From Gonatopus flavifemur (lineage: Eukaryota; Arthropoda; Insecta; Hymenoptera; Dryinidae): a DNA stretch of 64,000 bases. A model generated the notes under the pieces. It was not told where the DNA came from and searched no databases. It worked only from the letters and a program-made list of their open reading frames with translations. Within the stretch, counting starts at the first letter, position 1. Every line of letters starts with the position of its first letter. The stretch is from contig JAFFJZ010000003.1 in NCBI GenBank assembly GCA_018340375.1, positions 1,302,001 through 1,366,000 on the forward strand. Reading direction: 5' to 3'. Below, piece by piece: positions 1 through 11,016 of this stretch. The translations under genes and the position numbers were made by a program.

Positions 1-1015
1 AACCACAGCTAATGTGATTCAGAATTTCGAAATTTATTCTTTCTTGATATTGAATCTAGAAAAATTGCTTACAATGGTAATTCACTTTTTATGGGAAAAT
101 TCAAATAGTGGAATTTACTAAAAATTCTCAATTATGATTATACGATTGTGCTTACTAATAATACAACAATTCATAATTTGTATAAAATTTTTCTAACAGC
201 AAAATGTTTCATTGGAACTTTTTGTAAACGTTCATAAAACCTCTCCTACGTTTTATAAACATTCCATAAACGTGTCAGTCGGGCACGTTGTTCCGTCTGG
301 GTTCAGATATTACGGAAGTTTCTTTTGAATACCGCACCTATTCCAATTTTATAAGATTAAATTCAATAATTTTATGAAATAATACGGGTGGATTCGAACG
401 GTGAATGAACTTGAACCCAAGACAAAAAGTAAAACTTCGTTTGACTCTGATTCGTTGTGGATCCCGGAGTGAATCACGCTTTCAAACGCGTAACCCCAAT
501 GGGAATAATAAGTCAAAACTATGTCAAAATTTCTGCCGACGTAATCATTTTTTTTCGTAGTTTTCGAGAATTTTCGAAAAATCAGTGGAAATCTATCAAC
601 TATTCAATTCCAAAAACCTGAGTTGTCCATTGAATTTTGTTTCAATTGTCTTACTCTCCTTCCAAGCTGCTATCGGAAACAGCATGATTGAATTGAAAAA
701 AAGAGATACTAATATAAATAAACTTCACGAGATTACACAGTTGAACATTTTGTATTGAAAAAATTCAAAATTCAAAATTTGTGTTGAAATAAGTCGACAC
801 AAAAAATCATCAAATCGACAGATTTCACAAATTCTTAGGGTGAAAATTCAACGCAAACTCTAAATGGACGGTTTAAGGACGCACAAATGTTTCGAAGATA
901 CACAAAATTTTCTACTGTGTAGTTGCCAAACTGATGGTACTGAGTTACAAGATGCGAATGAAATTCTATATGCAATTTAAATCTAACATTCGTTTTGTTA
1001 TTGTTCATAATTCAG
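1..1015 (+). other. Intron of Mgat2 copy 1 (left edge)
   Basis: AT-rich sequence before the first visible Mgat2 exon. I see no segment resembling the HWWWK or acidic metal-motif exon that should precede it, so that exon must lie outside the window. No other gene is visible. Confidence 0.6.
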
Positions 1016-1666
1016 GCGGAAGTAGCACCCTGGATATCCAGTAAACACAACATGGGCATGGCGTTTAATCGTGTCACTTGGGATAAATTAAGAAACTGTG
1101 CAGCAGAATTTTGTTCCTTCGACGATTACAATTGGGATTGGAGTTTACAGTATATAGCGCAAACTTGTCTCCCTCACAGTCAAGGTAGCGGCATCGCTCC
1201 TCGAATGAACTCAGGCCTAATCACGATGATGATGAAAGCACCTAGAGTATTTCACATTGGCGAATGGTAAGTTCAAATGTGAGGTGACACGAGGATTAAA
1301 AAAGATGTATCGATAAATGAATACTTTTCATTTCCAAGTTATTAGCATATTATCATTCTTCGTTAGTCTACTAATATGAATTCATCTTTGTCAAAAATAT
1401 ATTATATGTAATTATTAGAATTATTGTGAATTTTCAGTGGAGTTCATCATAAGAAAAACAATTGTGCATCGACAACTGTGATAGCAAAGGTTCAGAACGT
1501 ACTGAACGCATCGCGCGTCCATCTCTTCCCTCAGCGGTTGATATTGACACCCGCAGGGATAACCAAGAAACCAAAATTAAGAAAAGGGAACGGCGGTTGG
1601 GGAGATATTCGTGATCATCAACTATGTTTGAACATTACCATGAATCCGGAACTGACCTTGTCGTGA
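1016..1666 (+). CDS. Mgat2: Mgat2 copy 1, 3' end (alpha-1,6-mannosyl-glycoprotein 2-beta-N-acetylglucosaminyltransferase, GnT-II), partial
   Basis: Golgi enzyme that adds GlcNAc to the alpha-1,6 arm of the N-glycan core, committing it to the complex type. Two exons are visible: 1016-1266 (acceptor ttcag, donor gtaagt) and 1438-1666 (acceptor tttcag, stop TGA). They join in frame through a split TGT codon. The protein contains the family signatures HNMG, FCSFDDYNWDWSLQ, FHIGECGVHHKK and GGWGDIRDH, which match the C-terminal part of animal MGAT2. The His of FHxG, reported to hold the metal in the human enzyme, is present. Upstream exons lie left of the window; none are visible in 1-1015. A polyadenylation signal AATAAA sits at 1683-1688. 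This copy looks catalytically intact as far as it can be seen, unlike the second copy downstream. The pair is probably a tandem duplication, with matching intron positions. Confidence 0.93.
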
Positions 1667-2918
1667 ATTAGTGGTTTCTCTGAATAAACTGATGATAGTT
1701 ATTGTCGTACGACTGAAATTTCTCTTAACTTTGAGGAGATTCGAGTCCCAATGGACAATGCTCGCATAGTGTCCCAAAAATCAAGAATATTCGTCTCAAA
1801 TTTAACAAAAGCTTTGCAGAATCGATTCTTTTTTATAGAAATCATATCGAATTTTTATCAATATTTATATTCTATAAAAATGTATAAAAATCAGACATTG
1901 TTTTGTGTAAACAAAAAAAAATCGATTCTGTTCGAAAGTCCCCATCGCTAGTCATTTGTGTATATCTACTCTGGTAAGAATATCGGATAGATCCGCATGA
2001 AGAGGGGACAAAATTCGCATCAAAAGGGATGCCCTGAGAAAATCGTATAGCGAAAATTAATTTATTCATATCGCAACCATCAGTGATGAGAATTATCCAA
2101 GGTAATTGTTTCTTTTTTATAAAAAAAAATGTATCATTTTGAGAGATTGGTATAAAGTATTGATAACAACAAAGCCGATATAAGTTTCATCGCTATAGGG
2201 GGAAAAGCGGATCAAATCGTATTGAAGTTTTGTCCAATCTTATCTTTCAAACGCCTAACACATATCTCGTGGATCCTCTCTAGATTTGGATGTTTGGGAT
2301 AGATTCTATGCGAGCACCATAAATAGGGACATACGCCTCACACGGTTGAACATTCAAGAAGGTGCTAGAAGAAATGATTTATAAATGATATAATATTCGT
2401 CATAGAGAGAATAAATAAAATTCCTCGCGCGTTTTTATGAATGAATGGACGAATGATGATTGATTACTGTCAAATAAGCCGTCGTGTATGATAGATAATA
2501 ATTTTAAGATATAATTTAGATAGGAAATTGATAAGACAACTTAGTCTATGATATCTCAAACTCGTTTGTATCCGGAAGTTTTGAAAATATGGGTAAATGG
2601 GATGATTGAAGCTATCTGGGCGAAAATCTTCATTCAACTTTGGTACAGCGGTTGAAATCTAGTCAATTGATATATGAAAACAGACGCAATTGTTGACAAA
2701 ATTATTATTCGATACACTCTGAAAATTGTATTCGTTTTTTGAATTTGTTGATCGTATGCTTATACACTGATAGTGGATAATTTACTTACCTCTTTTCATG
2801 ATGTCGACGAATCAAAAGAAAATCTTGAACTTTTGAGAAAAATTTCAGTCATCCTTTGTACCGCATATCTATTTCTAGTCTCATAAACGCTGATTTCAAC
2901 CGTCAGTGTACGAAACAT

Positions 2919-2941
2919 GTATATATATATATATATATATA
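2919..2941. repeat. (TA)n microsatellite
   Basis: About eleven uninterrupted TA dinucleotides, read directly. Confidence 0.9.
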
Positions 2942-3888
2942 ATACATAACTCACGTATAACATTCTAAGATGATTATAACGCCTCGCTTAAGATATTCCA
3001 TAGAAAATTAATGTATCTATAACAGAACTTTATGAAATATCTTAACCAAAGCGTCTGAAATTAGAACGAAAAGGAAAAACCAAAAGATGCAAAAAACACC
3101 AAAGATATTCACTTCAAAGAAGTGAAATTATTCAAACTTCTTCATCTAAGGCAGCTGCTGTTCGATTAAATATAAAATATATTTCAGTAAAGTTTGCAAA
3201 TTTCTAAACATTAGGGCCATTCGCGCAAATGAATTCGTGAATTTTGTTCTCATACGCCCAGATTAACGATTTTTTGGTATTCTATTCTATTCCCTCATCC
3301 TGATCGTGAGAAGCAATTAAAAATTCATATTACAACTAGTTATTAATCTTCTAATAACTAAAAGTCAGAGTCCATACACAAGGACGTTGTTCTAGCCACG
3401 TTGCTGTATCAAAATTTGAATCTAATTTCAAAAGTCCAAGATTGTTATCAAGCTTTTCAAATAGCACAGAAATCCTCAAAGAATTCTTCAAGAACTTTTT
3501 TCGTACCCTCGTCTTCTTGAATAATTCTTTATTATCTGCCTTTGACGTCCATGCTTGGAATTGGAACTTGAAAAAAAAAACAAATTTTTATGAATCAGTT
3601 TTTCCAACATAAAATTAAATGAAAATCGTGTAGTTTGGTCCATTATTATTATATTTATACAAAATATTTCCTAAAACCACATTCACCGCTATTGTGCTTT
3701 TTTTTCCTACAAAATTCCAGCAAACGATGATACTCAAAAATAGAATAGAATAATGAATTCGCAGGGTAGGTTGACTAATATTCAAACCGCGTCACATAAA
3801 TATGACCCTGAAACTTTGATTCCGTCTTGAAAATGTCTCGAATAAATCGTTTTCATCATTCATTAGATTCGTTGGATCGACGTTCCAT

Positions 3889-3955
3889 ACCCAGATAACA
3901 CACGAAAAATTCTTCTTCAAAAACAAGAATAGAATTCTTCGTGTGTTATCAGGGT
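3889..3955. mobile_element. Short hairpin MITE with CCCAGATAAC ends
   Basis: The segment starts ACCCAGATAACACACGAA and ends with its approximate reverse complement TTCGTGTGTTATCAGGGT. It is about 67 bp and folds on itself almost completely. Similar ends occur at 16768, 25809-26213 and 27091-27177, so this is a dispersed family and not a unique hairpin. Confidence 0.6.
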
Positions 3956-4981
3956 GGCCACGCTAGGTAATATCATCGTTTGAAAAGTCGTTGAATAACA
4001 TTCATCATCTTTTTTATCGATGATTGCTTAATTGAAGTCATTACAGTTTGAAAACGTCCATATTTTGAATAAGTGGGTTTTAAACACTTCAAACAAGTAA
4101 TGCGTATGATATACACATATATATTCTTGTAAGCACATATTCGGTAGATTTGATTCCACATAATTTGAAACACTGAAAATTCAGCAGACTTTAGATTCAA
4201 GTTTGTATTTTACCGATATAATCCGTCTAGAAAATTTATTTCACTAATATCTCAAAAATGACTCAATTTTCATTCTGTTCAAGGGGATTCCGAAGTTTAG
4301 AAAGTACTTAATTTTTCCCTCCCCTAAACTTCCTCTGTGTTCTCTAAATCTGGAAGAGAGAGAATTCTACTCGAAAAAAGAAATATGTTCTCTTCGGGCA
4401 GTCAGAAGGGAACCACTCTTTCATATTTAGAAAATAAGTAGTCCCTAGACATGAGCGAATATCAACGATCGAATCTTTTATATAAGAAAAATGTTCAGTT
4501 TCTATCGCTCTCCTCTACAATTTTTATTGAAACTCAATGAGTAATATATACAAAAAATTCGATGCTTCAAAATTCGCGCATCACTCTCCTAATTCATCGA
4601 GAGGAACAAAATTAGGATATCTGATATTTTTTCTATAAATTAGAACTATGAAGAATTATAAGAATAATTCACATTTTTCATAGACACTTCGAATTCTTTA
4701 TGATTTCGAGTCCTCGAAAAAACATTCCTAAAAATAATATTTCATAATCCTTGAAGATAATTGCATTCCGAGACAGAAACGCGACTGTGTGCTAACGAAA
4801 ATCACATCTCAATCACATCTCAATCCGTACAATGCACAAGCTTTTTTATGATTCGTTCTAAAATCAAACCCATTTCGTTGAAAATCTTTTTTAAGGAAAT
4901 CCCAGTGTAGGTGAGACGCATCATTCTTCAGAAAGAGCAGCAAGTAGATTAATTGAACGTTTTATAATTGTTCTTCTTTGA

Positions 4982-5182
4982 CTAGGCGTAGCGATAAGTG
5001 ATATTGTTTATAGAAACTTTGTTGAGTTTGTTTATTCAATTTTATAAAATACCGATAAAAACTTCATACAAATTTTATATTAAAAAATCGATGTCTTATA
5101 TAGCAAAGATATCTAGTTTCTATTGATATTTCATAAAATTAAACATAAAAACATCGATGTTCACAAACATCGGCCATCCCTA
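4982..5182. mobile_element. Diverged copy of the TAGGGAT/GGCGATA palindromic element
   Basis: About 200 bp beginning near TAGGCGTAGCGATAAGTG and ending near CATCGGCCATCCCTA. It resembles the clearer copy at 14613-14813 in length, ends and AT-rich middle with ATCGAT motifs. The boundaries are approximate. Confidence 0.35.
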
Positions 5183-5399
5183 TCATCCATTATTCATTGG
5201 ACATCGTAAACGTGAATTTTACATGAAAGCATTTTCATTTCAATTCCATTGCTCATTGAAAGAATGAATCATTTCTAAATTGTACATGATTCATAAACTA
5301 TACGTTAAGTGTGGACCATAATCGTGGTCCCTGTAAGACATATATTGTAGCTCATGTACATAATTTTTGTATAAACTACATATGATCTATACATGAACC

Positions 5400-5760
5400 A
5401 CACGGAGAGAAATTTATTTGAAAAGATTACGATTTTATTCGTAAACTAGAACTATTCGGAAAAATCAGACAATAACTTTCCACACAGCACACTGGTCCCG
5501 ATGTATTCATAAATAATTCTCAATGCCTTCTGAACTGACATAACGGGGGTTCATTTGGGACATGCCTGTGCTGTATGGGTTATAATATAACTCCTAATCA
5601 TTGCCAGCTGTGATGGTAAAAACCCAAATTAATCTCGATTTTGACCATCACAGCTGGCAATGATTGGGAGAGTTATGTTATAAGTTATAGTCTGATTTTT
5701 CCGAATAGTTCTAGTTTACAAATGAAATGGTAATCTTTCCAAATAAATTTCTCTCCGTGT
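5400..5760. mobile_element. Palindromic MITE, ACACGGAGAG family, full-length copy
   Basis: Terminal inverted repeats of about 70 bp: the left end reads ACACGGAGAGAAATTTATTT and the right end reads AAATAAATTTCTCTCCGTGT. A second, nested inverted repeat (CATTGCCAGCTGTGATGGT and its complement) spans about 5590-5680, so the element can fold into a long two-stage stem. It has no coding capacity. A short internally deleted relative is at 32001-32110 and a half copy is at 46093-46200. Confidence 0.85.
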
Positions 5761-7263
5761 ATATGAAAAATTTGAGGCGTGTACCAAGAGGGAATAGAAT
5801 CCCCAGAAAAGTAATTCGAGCGAGAGATTCTTCCAATTTCCATTTGGTATAGGCGTCCTACAAGTATATTCCCATAAAAGTTCATTTTTCCTAGGATCAA
5901 ACAACTCGTTTGCAAACATAAAGAAACTGTTTATATGTACAGGTTATTTACGTATTATTTATATTTGAAATTGAAAAAGTTTTTTGATACAATTCACGTA
6001 TTCAACATTTATGTATTAGCCAATCATGTAGATGAGTGTACATGATTCTCATATGACCCAGAGTTGACTGAATATTTTATTAATTAGGTGAATGTATGAC
6101 TATCTCAATGTGCAATTATCTTTCATTCTTCATCCAAGAGAATATTTTTGAGGTGAGTCGTATGAGAGAGAAACATGTTTCCACCTTATGAGGAGCAGAA
6201 ATTGCGTTTCAAGATCAAACAAATTCATTATCGATCAATTGCCTTTTCGTTCCTAAACACAACATTGTTGTTCAATTATACGAATCATCGATTGCCCGAT
6301 ATAACTCGAGGATGGGCGCTTTGCTGAAAACATCATTCTGTAAGATAATGTGCGATTAGAAAATCACCCCTAGAAAAAATTCATTCTTCTTGGACGAAGT
6401 ATCCAATTGATCTCTCGAAATTCAAGAGGTTCTTAAATTCAATTGCAATGCTATTGTTTTCGCCTGCCGTTAAACCAAACGGAGTTTAGAAAAAACAAAG
6501 TAGAAAAATTCTACGGTTCTTTCGTTTCGATGATACGTCCTCAAAATGCATTTTCTCCGCACGCAGGGAGAAGATTTTGAAATGATTTGAATATAATGTA
6601 CTTCGTACGATACGCAAGATTCATTTGTGCAATAAATTTTTACGAATTAATCGAATAATCGTAATTGAAAATATTGTTCTATTTTGAAAAGTTTTTTGGA
6701 TTCACATGTTTGTGAAGGATAAATGATGTAAATGTACAGTATCGAATAAGGAATTTGTGTTAATGATAATGATAAGCTTGATTTTCGGTCCGACCGAGAG
6801 TCAAAATTTTATAAAAAAAAAAGTGTCAATAAACGAACAGAATTCAAAGGAAATTGGTTCATTCGTGGCATTATTTTTCTTTTCACTTTTCCTACATCTC
6901 ATATTGTTTTCATAAGTTTTCAATGTACACCGTAGAAATTCGAAAAATTTACTATTATTGATTCCTAATGGCCAAGTACGATTCCAAAGAGTCTCAAAAT
7001 TATATATAATTCATATGAAAGTTATATTTTTCTGCTCAGACATAGCGAACGACGTGAATATTTCCTCGAAGTGATAACAGATGATATCTGAATTCAAACG
7101 ACTGCAATCGTTGAGGGAAATTTGAAATGACATTCGAATGGAACAATAAAATGCTCCAACTTGAAGGAAAAACAATGCGAACACGTGTTTTTTTTTCATA
7201 TTTGCTCGACAGTCAACATCACGTTTGAAGCGTTTCAACAGCTTTCAGACTGCAGTTGATAAC

Positions 7264-10200
7264 ATGGTATGATTCTTCATAATATTGTTTTACTTTAATT
7301 CGAATTAGAAAAAAAATGTTCAACGAATTTAAATGCTTTTTAAAAATAAAATTTCATATTTGAATGAAAATTCATCCGATTGAAATGAATTTAGTTGAAA
7401 ATGAAAACATTACTTCCCGGCGTGGGAGGGAGGAGAAGGGGTTGAAAAGTAGTAGTACGTAGTTTATGGAGGCCCTTCCGTGGGAATTAATTTGAGAATG
7501 AATTCATGTGAATGTTGATTGAATTCTGAAATGTGCAAATGAGACTTGTTTATGAATTCATTGGGTTATGCTATGAAGGTGCATAACACGTAATTATCCG
7601 GAGCAGTCTCATTTGGAGGTTCCAAGCACGTTCGTAGGATTTTCCAAATAGGTTCTTAACGCATTTTCAACTCTTTGCGTTGCTTGGACCAGTGAAAATC
7701 AATCATTCATGATTAATCAAAGTCACATATGGGACATACATATACGATTTATTCCCCCTGGAGGATGAATTTTATGTACATTTATTTTTATGTACATTCG
7801 ATTTTGAAGGGCGTATTTGAAATTGATTTTCAATAACGTACATTAAAAGTATTGCAAATTCAAGACGTTGTCAACAATGCACGATTTCTTCATTTTTTTT
7901 GAAGTAAATGTGAAGATGATCGAATAATTCAATTTTATGTCGTTTATTATCATATTTTGTCTTCACAGGATTTCATTTTAAAATGGAAAATACAATCTCA
8001 CAAGCTTCTGCGCACATATCCAAGGTTGAATTGGGTGATTGACCATCGACGAAGCATTGGGATATTCATTTTTATAACCATTATCTTATGGTATTTTTCT
8101 CCAATTCAACATATTTACAAGTATGAATTATTTTATTTTTAGTTCAAATATTTCCGTTTCAATTCGACGTGCTGTATTCCATGGGCGTAGCGAAGTAATT
8201 CGGCGCCCGGGACGAAATCCACGGTACATACCCCAACGCACTGAGACCACAGTTTGTTCCAGCGCAACAAAATTTTGGTTTCAATCGAGACAAAAAAACT
8301 TGGTGGCTGGCTGAAGTGAAATTTGTTTGATGTGAAGAAAATAATAAATATGACAAATAAACATTATTCTTCCCGAATAAATTTAATTTCATCCAACCAA
8401 AATTTCATTCCTCTGGAACAAATGTATTCTCAGTACATGCTACATATCCCACTCATAGAGTACTGTCTTTTTTTGCGGTTATTCCCTTCGACCGTTCTTC
8501 AGCTACGCCCCTACTTGACTCGAATGAGAATAAATTTGTAATTCCACCTACAACCACTGAGAAAAGTCTGTTTAAATTTATAAAATTTTCCATTTTTTCA
8601 TCAAACGAAAAATTCTGCATCGAAGTAAAAATTATCTGGATAGGGATTGATAAATGAAAAGAAGTTATGTATCTTTTACTGGGATTCTTTACAGATATTA
8701 CAAAATGAAATCGAACGAAGCATCAAATTGGGTGAAAATTCAAGAGATTCGGAATTTCATCGAAGAAGTAAACACTAAACAAAAGATTTTTAACAAGGAT
8801 GTTTTTCCTCCTCTCAAATCGGATGGGATTGTTATCGTTGTGCAAGTGCACAACAAAATCGCACATCTAAGATATTTAATATCCTCATTGGAAGAAGTGC
8901 GAGGAATCAGCGAAACGCTTTTGATTTTCAGTCACGACGTATGGGATCCCTCTATCAACGAACTCGTGCAAAGCATCAGTTTTTGTCGAGTAATGCAAAT
9001 ATTTTATCCGTACAGCGTACAAACTCACCCAAATGCGTTCCCTGGTCAAAATCCTGACGATTGTCCTCCGGATATCGATGAAGAACGGTAAGAATAGAAT
9101 GATTCCGATCGATATATTCCGAGCATAAATCACTTTAGTAATTCTTTAGACTACTGCGAGGCCTTACCAGGCCTTCGAAAGAGTTTTGTCGATGTTATCA
9201 TATTGATATTCGAATGGTGTCATTCTTCTGGAATCTGAGAGAAAAATCTTCTCAAAGAGTTCCCAGAGTGTATCTCAAAAACTAAGCTTCAAAGAAGATT
9301 TGGCCACCAGAGAAAGTTGTTCTTAATTCATACGTATTGTACTATATATAATTGAACTTGCATATAACATACAATATGGAATGAACAGGTGATTTAAACG
9401 GATAGCGATATTAGATTCCTCATGAAATATTCATATTCTTGCCTGACAGAGCGCAAAAGATGGGATGTGCCAACGCCGAACATCCAGATTCCTATGGACA
9501 TTACAGAGACGCAAATGTTACACAAGCAAAGCTTCACTGGTGGTGGAAAATGAATTTTATTCTCGATAAATTATCAATTACTAAATCCCACGATGGATTA
9601 TTCCTTATATTGAATGAAGACATTTACATTGCCGAAGATTCTCTTCACGTCCTCCAACTCTTACAACTGACTTCCCAGGAACGTTGCAAAAAATGTAACA
9701 TCTTCCCTCTCGGCAAAGACCCGTGGATAACAGCGCATGGTCAATTTTCAAGGGTGAAGTGTATTATATATTCCTTATTATTGCATCCATATTGGATCTT
9801 AATCCACGTTGTCCAGTTTTATGCTTTCTCTGTAAAATTGTCATTCACTCCTTAAAATGACAGTACAATGCTAATTAATACTCTCTTTTCGTTAAAAATT
9901 GAACATAATTATTTTGTCCAGTCCTGTATGATTTTGAAAATTTGTCCCCTCTGGTTGTTTTGCGGCCAATATAGTTTTCTTTCGTAAAACAGGCACAAAT
10001 TAGTGGGTATTTGGCATCCATGAATAGTTTTGGAATAGCATTGAACCGTACGACTTGGAATGGATTGAAAACTTGCGCCGGAATGTTCTGCACTTTCGAC
10101 GACTACAATTCGGACCAGACTTTGCAACACGTAGGCACCGAATGCATGTCTTCAAATCTCAATAAGAGCGTGGCAGATGCTGGCATAACGTCTGGTTTGA

Positions 10201-10741
10201 TAGCCATGACACCTGACGCGACTAGAGCTCTGTATACAGGGAACTGGTGAGATACGTTTAATATTTTTCATATTACCAAGAATATTTCCGTCACAGCACT
10301 ACAATCCAAAAAGAATTCCCAAGGAGTTCATGAAGAACACAATAAGAAAAATCAAAAGTTGAAAATCATTACATTTTCTACTATAAATTGACTAGTAAAA
10401 ATGAATGATCTATCGATAACAGGGGGTTTTTTCTTATCCTGACAAGTTTGTAGGAATATGATGATTTTTGAAACTTTATTTTCCTCCGTGAATGAACTGT
10501 TCATTGACTTTTAACTCGAAAAGTTTCATTTTACAGTGAGACGAATAATGGAGAAGATGAATGCAATCTCTTAGTTGAAAGGTTCAAGAGACAAATGAGC
10601 GTCGCGTCTCGTTATCTTTACCCCGTCAGGATGAGATTATCTGAAATCGTTTCGAAGGAAAAAGAATTCAAAAGTAAGAATTCAGGAGGATGGGGTGATA
10701 TTCGAGATCATCTATTGTGTATGAATTTTACTCAAAATTAA
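7264..10741 (+). CDS. Mgat2 copy 2, diverged GnT-II-like glycosyltransferase (complete)
   Basis: I assembled six exons: 7264-7266 (ATG only, then gtatga; inferred), 7969-8120, 8695-9087, 9450-9753, 9993-10246 and 10537-10741. All junctions are GT-AG and in frame, giving about 436 aa, close to the 447 aa I recall for human MGAT2. Residues 1-29 form a short tail and about 30-45 a membrane anchor (SIGIFIFITIILWYF), as in a type II Golgi protein. Family signatures follow: VVQVHN, IFSHD, FPGQNPDDCP, GHYRDAN, HWWWK and GGWGDIRDH. Key sites are altered. The EEDHY motif is NEDIY (238-242), DDYNWDW is DDYNSDQ, and FHxGxCGxHHK is LYTGNCETNNG, so the metal-site His is Tyr365. The frame is open throughout, so it is not an obvious pseudogene. 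It may be a paralogue with a lost or changed activity. The first exon is the weakest part. The 3' end converges on the PEBP gene 275 bp away. Confidence 0.92.
8181..8513. mobile_element. MITE with GGGCGTAGC terminal inverted repeats, inside intron 2 of Mgat2 copy 2
   Basis: The left end reads ATGGGCGTAGCGAAG and the right end CTTCAGCTACGCCCCTA, which are near reverse complements. It is about 333 bp and lies wholly between exons 8120 and 8695. No transposase is encoded. The ends resemble widespread insect non-autonomous DNA transposons, but I cannot name a superfamily without a target-site duplication. Confidence 0.6.
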
Positions 10742-11016
10742 ATATTTCCTTTATAAATTTCATGCTGTATATGAACTTGTAAATGTAAAAGAAATACAAA
10801 CAATTTGTCTTTGTACTTGTGCAGTTTGATACCAATATTGTTCATTTATCTTAGTTCAAAATTTGAAATAATAGTTGCTGCGTCTAGAGCGAAGTATTGT
10901 ATTCAAACCATGTGGGCAGAAATCTCGTTCAAGACTCAAGCAGCTGGACCTGATGTCTTCGTACACTTGTTTAAAACTTCTAAATGGAACGTAAAACACG
11001 ATCAGATTGAAACTCT

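Larger units (their letters stand above)
1684..7263. other. Intergenic region between the two Mgat2 copies
   Basis: AT-rich, with no coding region I can support. It contains a (TA)n run at 2919-2941, a short hairpin element at 3889-3955, a diverged palindromic element at about 4982-5182 and a 361-bp palindromic MITE at 5400-5760. These are listed separately. The 5' untranslated region and promoter of the second Mgat2 copy probably lie near 7000-7260, but I could not define them. Confidence 0.6.

Noticed and set aside
375..410. TTCGAATCC-like T-loop suggesting a tRNA on the - strand
   Set aside because: No complementary T-stem and no D-arm or acceptor stem could be assembled around it.
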